Assembly (NCBI GenBank): GCA_016098155.1 | Contig: JAAAJB010000239.1 | Location: 2,105 to 49,809 of the forward strand | Length of the DNA stretch: 47,705 nt | Reading direction: 5' to 3' | Source: Actinomortierella ambigua | Lineage: Eukaryota > Mortierellomycota > Mortierellomycetes > Mortierellales > Mortierellaceae | Shown here: piece after piece, positions 32,958-40,204 of the stretch | Position numbering within the stretch: position 1 is the stretch's first letter | How the letters are laid out: the number at the start of each line of letters is the position of its first letter | Made by a program: the position numbers and the translations under genes | The notes under the pieces: model-generated | The model's database searches: none | What the model was told of the DNA's origin: nothing | The model's input: the letters and a program-made list of their open reading frames with translations, nothing else

Positions 32958-33280
32958 TTATATAACAACGCTATTTTCATATATACATGTTTGTTCAGGT
33001 CTGTGGCTGAAAGAGTGAGAGGAGATTACTGGAATGATGGAGATTTCTTCAATACGTGCAAAATAAGAGCTTCTCCGTTGAGAAGCAAAACAACAAGAAA
33101 AAAATTGCTCGTGCCATGTGTCCACAACGTGCGGAATTGACTGGCGTCGCTTCCACTTCACCTGGAGTACTACACATCGATGGCAAAGTGACAATCTCCT
33201 GTACCATCACATGATAGATACCATTATTTAATATGCATGGAATGAAGGTGTTTCCCGCTTGCTCGCAGGGATGGTGTTCC

Positions 33281-33590
33281 ACAGCGAGACGGTTCCCATT
33301 GGATAGCGCTCACTCATCTGCTTGGCATGTGTAATACTCCACGACACCACGATCATAATGGTGGATGAAGCAACGTCATAGATAGTCATGGATAAATATG
33401 TGCATATCCCGGCGAACTGCCTGGACCGAGATGAAGACCGGGACAATCCTGATGGGTAATCGGATAAAGATATCGATGGGCTACGCCGTAATTATCAAGG
33501 AAGGGCCAGAGTGTCAATTTTTAGCCACTGTTGCTTCAACCTCAGCTGAAAGATTCTTTGTTCTACAGTCTTGTAGAGCGGGCTCTTGAG
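33281..33590 (+). pseudogene. Decayed ABC transporter fragment (second nucleotide-binding domain to C-terminus)
   Basis: Read on the plus strand from 33301 the translation is G-stop-RSLICLACVILHDTTIIMVDEATS-stop, matching [28 protein letters not shown] of the intact transporter at 40205-45948 almost residue for residue. In-frame TAG codons lie at 33304 and 33379. After a frameshift the match resumes as TEMKTGTILMGNRIKI..MGY (intact [21 protein letters not shown]). It then continues as LKDSLFYSLVERA (intact [13 protein letters not shown]). The Walker B/D-loop region is recognisable but dead. It lies in the opposite orientation to the intact transporter genes and behind SGNH gene 1. Confidence 0.88.
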
Positions 33591-33872
33591 ATACGCTGAG
33601 CATAGTTGCCACACCGGATATTTCCGCTATTATAACTAACTGCTGTAACTTTGAATGATCCATTTCGTTCAACCCCTTTTGTCAGATCGTCCACTCCTGA
33701 ATTGTTCCATTTCCAGATCAAGCCAGGAGCTATGGGTGCTGAATATCTCCTGAAATCTTGTCTCGTTGATTTGTCTCTCTAACTTGAATTCTCCTGACAT
33801 CGTTTCTCCGCACTTTAGAAGGTGTTCGGAATGAGTGTCGTGCCTTTTGCATTCTTTCATAACTTTTTGGAC

Positions 33873-33880
33873 ATAAATAG
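33873..33880 (+). promoter_or_regulatory. TATA-like element of SGNH gene 2
   Basis: ATAAATAG sits in the sequence ACATAAATAGCCCTCACTC, which is repeated in the third unit (35901). It is about 180 bp before the leader intron. Confidence 0.55.
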
Positions 33881-34056
33881 CCCTCACTCACGTGCCACAC
33901 CAACAGACACAAAGACTCCAGCCTCACAGCCTCTGCACCCACACGTTCGACAGGTACCTCAAAACACATCACAGGCACTTTCCCCCAACAGCACAAATTT
34001 CCTCCATCAAGTGCATCCTGCACAAACACGCGCGAATTCGTAACCAGAAACCAGAG

Positions 34057-34174
34057 GTGAGCTTGAGAGCTGAACTAGTCATTTGATGTCGCATTACACT
34101 CAAGTGCTATCTGCCTGACAACAATGAGGGACTAACTATCAAACGATGTTTCCATTCTCGATTTCTAATGATAG
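34057..34174 (+). other. Leader (5'-UTR) intron of SGNH gene 2
   Basis: Donor GTGAGC after CCAGAG, a branch-like GACTAACTATC near 34130, and acceptor TGATAG 15 bases before the ATG. The same layout is present in the third unit. Confidence 0.75.
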
Positions 34175-34189
34175 CCAAACGAAACGAAA

Positions 34190-34978
34190 ATGATCCACAC
34201 TAAGGCTGTACTGCTGGCTCTAATGCTCTTGTCGGCATTCTGCCAGGCAGTCCCAGCAGGTGGCTATGTGGCATTAGGCGATGGCTATTCTTCCGGTATT
34301 GGAATCGATAGCTATGATGCTACCTCTGGTTCCTGCCATCGCAGCTCTCTTGCATTCCCCGCACTCTGGGTTCAAGCTCAAGCTCAGAAGCCGAAATATT
34401 TCCGCTTTGCAGCATGCAATGGAGCATCTATCGAGGATGTCACCACTCGTCAGCTTGCGCAAGTGTCGGCAGACACTGCGATCATCTCGCTCACCATCGG
34501 TGTGGACGATGTTGGGTTGGATGCTACACTCCGTGACTGTACGATAAAATCAATGGCAGTGTGTCAAGCTCAGGCTCAGCGCGCCACGAATACCATAAGG
34601 GAAGAGCTACCTGGTAGGCTAGACGCTCTTTACAAGGCCATCCGTACCAAGGCACCCGAAGCAAAGGTCGTAGTGCTGGGATACCCAATGTTCTTTTCCC
34701 AATCTAGATCAGCCCCTTGTCAAGCCTTTTCAGCGGAGAAACAATCAATCATCAACGATATCTTCAATGTTCTCAATACTGTCGTTCAAGAGCAGGCAAC
34801 AAGTTTCGGCTTCATTTTCGGAGACATGTACAGCACATTCGCTGGCCACGAGTTATGTTCAACTGAATCGTGGATAAATGGGCGGTTATTGCGCTCTCAG
34901 ACGAAGAGTTTTTCTGTCAATGGTAGCGGGCATAAAAATGGATATTTGTCTGTATTTAGTGGTAAATTGTCCAGCTAG
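34190..34978 (+). CDS. Secreted SGNH/GDSL-like protein 2, probable pseudoenzyme
   Basis: An intronless 262-aa frame with signal peptide MIHTKAVLLALMLLSAFCQA. The blocks are YVALGDGYSSG (Gly32 where the GDS serine is expected), CHRSSLAFPALW, FAACNGASIEDV, AIISLTIGVDDVGL, KVVVLGYPMFF, SWINGRLL and SFSVNGSGHKNGYLSV. The HP pair of the last catalytic block is again replaced by Ser-Val. Cysteines flanking CHRSS, the FAACNG turn and the ELCSTESW segment are conserved with copies 1 and 3, so the fold and disulfides look maintained. This argues for selection on a folded but non-hydrolytic protein. The long DCTIKSMAVCQAQAQRAT loop is where the three copies differ most. Secreted or surface role inferred; ligand unknown. 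Confidence 0.85.
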   Translation: MIHTKAVLLALMLLSAFCQAVPAGGYVALGDGYSSGIGIDSYDATSGSCHRSSLAFPALWVQAQAQKPKYFRFAACNGASIEDVTTRQLAQVSADTAIISLTIGVDDVGLDATLRDCTIKSMAVCQAQAQRATNTIREELPGRLDALYKAIRTKAPEAKVVVLGYPMFFSQSRSAPCQAFSAEKQSIINDIFNVLNTVVQEQATSFGFIFGDMYSTFAGHELCSTESWINGRLLRSQTKSFSVNGSGHKNGYLSVFSGKLSS

Positions 34979-35404
34979 ATACTACAAATATCTTTGTCTG
35001 ATCGTAACATCCTATCATTTTGAGCACACTGCCTGCCATTCCTTTTTGGTTTGGGCCTCTGGTGGAAGGAGGGTTGTATGGTAGTTTCAAATAATTCATC
35101 TTCATCCAGGTTCCGCTCATGGGAAGCAAAAAATAAAGAAAAGAAAGGAAAAATAAACGAATCCGTCTCCTCGATGACATTGTGCCTACATATACGATCG
35201 TACAAATTTCGCTCAGACTTTTTTTTGTAAAATGAGGAAGCACCAAAAAAGCTGAAAATGTACATTCTAGGGCACTCTTGGCATAGAGGTTCCTGCTTGC
35301 TTGCAGGGAGCGAGGTTCTCAGGGGTGAGCCCTTCTTCAGGGCAATATCTGTGCCGGTATTGCTGCAACTTGGTTGAGCAAACAGCTATCGGATAGGTCC
35401 GAGA
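34979..35404. other. 3' flank of SGNH gene 2
   Basis: Shares a diverged but clear match with 36997-37400 (strings ATATCTTTGTCTGA, CATGGGAAGCAAAA, CATTGTGCCTACATA and a T run). No gene; likely 3' UTR and duplicated flank. Confidence 0.6.
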
Positions 35405-35625
35405 AGGGGAGAGGGCCAGTGACAGATGAAAGGATGTGCAGGGTCACCACAGAGCGGGTAATGGCTGTGAAAGCTGTATAACCCACAGCTCCCGCAGGTA
35501 TTGGTCCTCTCTGAAGGTAGAGGCACGCTCACCAAGTGCTTGGATCCATCCCGCGAGTGACTCTCTCTTGAGTTATATAGTTCACCTGCTGTGACACCAC
35601 TGCCCTGGAGAGCAAGCTAATTAGC
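35405..35625 (+). pseudogene. Heavily eroded ABC transporter fragment
   Basis: This is the position-equivalent of the better preserved fragments behind SGNH genes 1 and 3. It keeps a stretch like CCAGTGACAGATGAAAGG (compare 37537) and ends GCCCTGGAGAGCAAGCTA, close to the last codons of the intact transporter (GCCTTGCAGAGCAAGCTG). Most of the domain has been deleted. The assignment rests mainly on similarity to the other two spacers. Confidence 0.5.
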
Positions 35626-35900
35626 GAGTAACGATGATCATAGATAGCTACTACACTAGAAGTTCCCAATCCATTTCGTTGGGTCGGCTTACTGCTGTTA
35701 GTGATAGTCTAGTATGATCCATTTTCTGCGCCTGACTACGGATCAGTAAGAGGCGACCTTCTTTACTTCCTGTAGCCAATTAGTCTACCCTCTTTTCGGA
35801 GATACGCATGCTGAACTAAAATCTTTCGAATTATCTCGACATCTCCAGATGGCGTTCTGAGTGAGTGTCACGCCTTTTGAATTCATCCATCTTTTTTGAC

Positions 35901-35908
35901 ATAAATAG
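35901..35908 (+). promoter_or_regulatory. TATA-like element of SGNH gene 3
   Basis: ATAAATAG in the same context as 33873 (ACATAAATAGCCCTCACTC), preceded by a conserved GTGAGTGTC..GCCTTTTG block found in all three units. Confidence 0.55.
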
Positions 35909-36084
35909 CCCTCACTCAAGTCCCACACCAACACACACAAAGACCCCAGCCTCACAACCTCTGCACCCACGCGTTCGACAGATACCTCAAAATACATCAC
36001 AGGCACTTTCCTCCAACAGCACAAAACTCCTCCATCAAGTGCATCCTGCACAAGCACATGCGAATTTGCAGCTACAAGCCAGAG

Positions 36085-36204
36085 GTGAGACCTTGAGGGC
36101 TGAACTAGTCATTTGATGTCGCATTACACTCAAGTGCTATCTGCCTGACAACAATGAGGGACTAACTATCAAACGATGTTTCCATTCTCGATTTCGAACG
36201 ATAG
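36085..36204 (+). other. Leader (5'-UTR) intron of SGNH gene 3
   Basis: Donor GTGAGA after CCAGAG, branch-like GACTAACTATC, acceptor CGATAG 15 bases before the ATG. It is about 120 nt long and almost identical to the intron of unit 2 over its second half. Confidence 0.75.
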
Positions 36205-36219
36205 CCAAACGAAACGAAA

Positions 36220-36996
36220 ATGATCCAAACCAAGGCTGTGCTGCTGGTTCTAATGCTCTTGTCGGCATCCTGCCAGGCAGTCCCAGCAGGTGGCTATGTG
36301 GCATTAGGCGATGGCTATTCCTCCGGTGATGGAACCGGTAGCTATGACCTTGACTCTGGCTCCTGCCATCGCAGCTCTCTTGCATTCCCTGCGCTGTGGG
36401 CTCACGCCAACAATCCAACATATTTCCGCTTTGCAGCATGCAATGGAGCATCTATCGAGGATGTTACCACTCGTCAGCTTGAAAGCGTGTCAGCAGACAC
36501 TGCGATCATATCGCTCACCGTCGGTGTGGGCAATGCTAAGCTGACTGGGCTGTTTGGTCTGGGCTATTACTGTGCTGCAAATCCGGGCAGTTCGTGCAAC
36601 AAACGAGCTAAAGGCATCATGTCAACCTTCAGGGCAGAGCTACCTGTTAAGCTAGACGCTCTTTACAAGGCCATCCGCGCCAAGGCACCCAAAGCAAGTG
36701 TCGTAGTGCTAGGATACCCCAGATTATATTCTGGATCAGGCGTGTGCGAGAACTTCCCACGGACAACGCAATCAATTTTCAACAATCTCCTCGATACTCT
36801 AAACAATGTCATTCAAGTACAGGCAGCACAAAACGGCTTTTTGTTCGGAAACGTGAGCGGAATATTCACTGGCCACGATATATGCTCAGCTAAATCGTGG
36901 CTAGATGGGGCGTTCGCGATAAGTAGTTTTTCTGTCACAACTAGCGGGCATAGAGATGGATATTTATCTGTGTTCAATGATAATTTGTCCAGCTAG
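36220..36996 (+). CDS. Secreted SGNH/GDSL-like protein 3, probable pseudoenzyme
   Basis: An intronless 258-aa frame, signal peptide MIQTKAVLLVLMLLSASCQA. The blocks are YVALGDGYSSG (Gly32 in place of the nucleophile Ser), CHRSSLAFPALW, FAACNGASIEDV, AIISLTVGVGNAKLTG (oxyanion block strongly altered), SVVVLGYPRLY, SWLDGAF and SSFSVTTSGHRDGYLSV (catalytic HP pair missing). Extra cysteines occur in a loop at about 112-124 (GYYCAANPGSSCN). Sequence is closest to copy 2 at the 5' end and diverges towards the middle. As with its neighbours, the structural residues are kept while the catalytic ones are gone in the same way. The loss therefore most likely predates the triplication. Confidence 0.85.
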   Translation: MIQTKAVLLVLMLLSASCQAVPAGGYVALGDGYSSGDGTGSYDLDSGSCHRSSLAFPALWAHANNPTYFRFAACNGASIEDVTTRQLESVSADTAIISLTVGVGNAKLTGLFGLGYYCAANPGSSCNKRAKGIMSTFRAELPVKLDALYKAIRAKAPKASVVVLGYPRLYSGSGVCENFPRTTQSIFNNLLDTLNNVIQVQAAQNGFLFGNVSGIFTGHDICSAKSWLDGAFAISSFSVTTSGHRDGYLSVFNDNLSS

Positions 36997-37535
36997 AAAA
37001 TACAGATATCTTTGTCTGAGCGTATCATCCCATTATTTTAGGCGCACTGTACCTATCATTTCTCGATTGAGACCTGTGGCGGAGAGAGAGTTACATGGAA
37101 GCTTCAATCAATTTGTCTTCATCCAAGCTCCACCCATGGGAAGCAAAAGAGAAAGTGAAAGTGAAAGAGAAAGGAGAAAGGAGAATGGAGAAAGGAAAAA
37201 ATGATCCGTTTCTCGCTCGCTCAATGATTTCACTATGTGCAATTTTGGCTAGCATCCCTCCCACTCCATCCAGAGCGCGTTGCCTCGATGGCATTGTGCC
37301 TACATACACTACCACACCTAATTTCACTCAAACATTTTTTTTTTGTAAAAATTCAAAATCACTAAAAGAAAGTTGTAAAGTGTACTCTAGGGTACTGCTT
37401 AGCATTTAGATCCCAGCTTGCTAGCAAGGAGCAGGGTCCTCTGGCGTATAGCCATTCTCCAGGGTGATATTTGTGCCAGTGTTGTTGCAACATGGCTGAA
37501 CGAACGGTTGTCGGAAGGGTTCGAGAAGGGGGAAG
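36997..37535. other. 3' flank of SGNH gene 3
   Basis: Duplicated flank matching 34979-35404, with a GAAAG-rich stretch at about 37148-37200 unique to this copy. No gene. Confidence 0.6.
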
Positions 37536-37883
37536 AGTCAGTGACGAATGAAGGGGTCAGTCACCACGGAACGGAGTTGAAATTTGATGGCGTGTGCACT
37601 TCTGGCGTGTTGGTAGTGAATAATGGTTGCGAAAGCCGTAGAACTCTCAGCTGCCACAGGTACTGGGTCATCTCTCCAAGCAGGCACGCTCACCACGAGC
37701 TTGAATCCATCGCGCGAGAGACTCGATGTCGACTTGTGGCTCTTGTGTATAGTTCACCTGCTGTGACACTTCTCAAAATTGGGAGAGGGGGGGGGCCAGC
37801 TTGTCGATTTTGAGCCGCCGTCGGGTTTCCTGCAACTGAGAGATTCATTTCTCTACGGTCATGTAGAGCGGGCTGGCGAGTAA
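37536..37883 (+). pseudogene. Decayed ABC transporter fragments (TMD2 pieces plus C-terminus)
   Basis: The clearest part, 37794-37883, reads GQLVDFEPPSGFLQLRDSFL then YGHVERAGE and a TAA, against [20 protein letters not shown] then [16 protein letters not shown] in the intact gene. Upstream, 37537-37590 aligns at the nucleotide level with the second membrane domain of the intact gene (TGACGAATG, then ACGGAA and ATGGCG strings). About 37685-37725 (HELESIARE) resembles the domain linker SLDRIQEYS. Most of the second ATPase domain is deleted and no frame is continuous. Orientation is opposite to the intact transporters. Confidence 0.75.
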
Positions 37884-38894
37884 CGTTGATCATAACTATT
37901 GCGCCGCCAGTGCATTGACGTGTTGGTTCATTTCGTGGATGCGGAGGAGAGGTGAGATTGGCTCGCTTGGGATGAATACCAACCAATTGCCCCTAATTTC
38001 TTGAAGCGACGATAAAAATAAAGTTTAGCGTCCACCCCGCACGGTGGTAGCACAGTGGTAGCCTATGTCGGCCGTCTACTTACCACATATTATGTTTTTT
38101 TTTGCCACGCCTCCACTAACGGTTGTAGCTCGTTCACCGACAAGGCAGCTTGTACTTGCTTCAGCACGCACTGGTAGGGATGGTCACGCGAGGCCTTCAA
38201 GTGTATTCTGTTCAGTGTAAACCTTTCGTCTTTTTCTCCACTTCCTAGTGAAATGCATTCAGCCCACAACAGGTGACCAAGAGTGGTGTTCTTAGCAGGG
38301 TTTCCCGAGAGAAAAACATACGTCCTGTTTAGCAGCTAGCCACTATGTCCTTTGTGATAGTACTTCTTAGTTGTCTGATGTCGATCTTCTCTCTCCGTCT
38401 CTCCGTCTCTCCGTCTCTCTCCTCTCTTGAAGTAGGGAAGAGGCAGTGTAGGGTTAGTTGAGTACCTATTTGTGGCCGTCTTTGTTTTGGTCCTAAATGA
38501 ATTTCGCCCGGCGCACATAGGCTTTGATCGGGATGGAAGAGTCGATGGGTTGCTAAAACTAATGCGAGCCATGCAGTGAAGGCAAAACAGCAGAGCAAAG
38601 GATATGGACTTGTGCGGTCTGAAGGTAGGGAAGTCAGGAATGTGATTAAGGTTTAGCTGCTAGGCAATGATGCCAATCCAAAATTAAAAAAAAAAAATTG
38701 AGAGCCGAGAGAACATGCCCATGCACCCACGGCGCGTCCATCCCACGGCTCGACTATGTCAACTTCCCCCTCCCCCCCTCTTACCCAAGAACTCTTATAA
38801 AAAGGGAAACCCTCCCTTCTAAATTTCCACATCATCTCCAACAACACCCACTCCCAACCAACCCAACCAACCAACCCAAAAAAACATAAGCACC
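37884..38894. other. Intergenic region with tRNA-like A-box string
   Basis: Between the SGNH array and the acidic precursor gene. The segment 38038-38065 contains TAGCACAGTGGT, which matches a Pol III A box in 11 of 12 positions, but no good B box or acceptor stem follows. A triplicated TCTCCG string sits near 38393-38417. No protein gene was recognised. Confidence 0.5.
38796..38802 (+). promoter_or_regulatory. TATA box of the acidic repeat precursor gene
   Basis: TATAAAA in CTTATAAAAAGGG, about 95 bp before the ATG, followed by a CA-rich leader (CCAACCAACCC) immediately before the start. A clean, strong-looking fungal core promoter. Confidence 0.7.
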
Positions 38895-39755
38895 ATGGTT
38901 CAGATTTCCACAGTCCTTTTGGCCACCGCCGCTATCCTTGTCATCTCCACCGCCGGCGTCCATGCTGCGCCCGTGCCCGACAACCACATTGCGGGTGTTG
39001 AAACCTGGGAGCCTCAAGGTGAGCCCTCTTGGGAAAAGCGTGCCGACGAGGTCGACTCCTGGGACCCTGGTTCGGAGCCCGTCTCCTCGGAGCCTCAAGC
39101 TGATCCCATTTGGGACAAGCGCGCCGACGAGGTCGTGTCCTGGGAGCCTGGCTTCGAGCCTACTGACGTCGAGGCTCAGCAAGACTCTGTTTTGGAGAAG
39201 CGCTCCGATGAACAGGCCGAGGAGCCCGAGAGCGACGTGACAGAGGGCGCTGATGCCGAGAACGAGGAGGAGGAGCAGGAGGAGGAGGAGGACGTTGCTG
39301 CCGAGGAAGATGCTGAGGAGGACGTCGATACCGAGGACGTCGATACCGAGGACGTTGATGCTGAGGAGGACGACGAGGAGGATGTTGATCTCGAGGATGC
39401 CGGATCGCAGAATATTGACGAGGAGGAGTCGGACGATGCCGATGATGTCGATACCGAGGACGTTGACTCTGAGGATGCCGAGTCTGAGGATGCCGAGTCT
39501 GAGGATGCTGAGTCTGAGGATGCCGAGTCTGAGGATGCCGAGTCTGAGGATGCTGATGCTGAGGATGCTGATGCTGAGGATGCTGATGCTGAGGATGCTG
39601 ATGCTGAGGATGTCGAGTCTGAGGATGCTGATGCTGAGGATGCTGATGCTGAGGATGTCGAGTCCGAGGATGCTGATGCTGAGGATGTCGAGTCCGAGGA
39701 TGCCGAGTCCGAGGATGTTGAGGCCGAGGAGGAGTCTGACGATGTTGAGGCTTAA
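38895..39755 (+). CDS. Candidate Kex2-processed repeat precursor (KEP-like) with acidic pentapeptide tail
   Basis: An intronless 286-aa frame starting in CACCATGG context. Residues 1-24 are a signal peptide. Residues 25-103 hold three related segments, each ending in a dibasic KR (48-49, 75-76 and 102-103). The last two sites are spaced exactly 27 residues apart. The shared core is V-x-(S/T)-W-(E/D)-P-x-x-E-P (GVETWEPQGEP, EVDSWDPGSEP, EVVSWEPGFEP), and segments 2 and 3 both open with ADEV. From about residue 104 to the end there is no Lys or Arg: a Glu/Asp-rich tail leads into 17 consecutive pentapeptides of the type SEDAE/SEDAD/AEDAD/AEDVE (residues 192-276). There is no cysteine. In known fungal KEPs a Golgi kexin cuts after KR to release repeat peptides, and some become signalling peptides or RiPPs. 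Here the released peptides would be 25-27 residues, with an acidic remainder. A metal-binding wall protein is the alternative. Confidence 0.85.
   Translation: MVQISTVLLATAAILVISTAGVHAAPVPDNHIAGVETWEPQGEPSWEKRADEVDSWDPGSEPVSSEPQADPIWDKRADEVVSWEPGFEPTDVEAQQDSVLEKRSDEQAEEPESDVTEGADAENEEEEQEEEEDVAAEEDAEEDVDTEDVDTEDVDAEEDDEEDVDLEDAGSQNIDEEESDDADDVDTEDVDSEDAESEDAESEDAESEDAESEDAESEDADAEDADAEDADAEDADAEDVESEDADAEDADAEDVESEDADAEDVESEDAESEDVEAEEESDDVEA
39468..39722. repeat. 15-bp tandem repeat encoding acidic pentapeptides
   Basis: Seventeen consecutive 15-bp units, variants of GAGGATGCCGAGTCT, encode the tail of the precursor. Blocks of identical units (five SEDAE in a row, three AEDAD in a row) point to recent slippage or unequal crossing over. 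All length changes keep the frame. Confidence 0.92.
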
Positions 39756-40204
39756 ATCGACCTATGGCTGGACCTCACAACAGTGTTGTTTTTTCCCTTC
39801 ACACATCCACCTCAACTCTTTGTCTCCTCTCTCTTTCCCTAAGCGCTTGTCGCCATTAAATGATACAGAATAAATGATAGATGCAATACATTTGAAACAG
39901 TCAAAGCTGCAAAGCACCTCTCGCGTTTGATTTCGCATATTTTCATTGAATAACGACGATGGTATCAAAAGATGGAAATGTCTAGGCCTATTAATGACAT
40001 AGAATGGTTTCCTTTGTTGAGTTGCCTATTCTACGATGGTCCATATTTGATCGCAGCACAGAGAATGGGGCTGATGTGAGTATTTTATTTCAAGCATATC
40101 GAAAAATAGTAACAAGCTGGGAGGCCTACAAGAGCACAAGGAGCGGTAGATGCATTCCACATTAAAAAAATGCCGCGATCAAGGTTTCTCTCAGTGTGAA
40201 TCCT
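39756..40204. other. Tail-to-tail spacer before the ABC transporter
   Basis: 3' flank of the precursor gene (plus) and of the transporter (minus). A/T-rich in parts, with no gene or transporter relic recognised. Confidence 0.55.

Larger units (their letters stand above)
31790..37950 (+). repeat. Threefold segmental tandem repeat carrying three SGNH-like genes
   Basis: Three units of roughly 2 kb (about 31790-33660, 33800-35720 and 35850-37950) share promoter, transcribed leader, leader intron, coding region and, at least in units 2 and 3, a long 3' flank. The second and third units are closest: the 100 bases before their start codons are nearly identical. Units 2 and 3 also share the TTTGTCTGA-type stretch after the stop and the TTGTGCCTACATA string further down. 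Each unit ends in fragments of a decayed ABC transporter. Seen directly by comparing the units; exact borders are approximate. Confidence 0.85.

Noticed and set aside
31717..36057. Minus-strand frames in the three SGNH leaders with similar translations (CVLVW, RVGAE strings)
   Set aside because: Antisense of the duplicated transcribed leader; similarity is explained by recent segmental duplication. No independent gene features.
39253..39873. 206-codon plus-strand frame of Arg/Leu/Met/Pro repeats
   Set aside because: It is the second frame of the acidic repeat gene. It lacks a signal peptide and continues past the tail only by chance.
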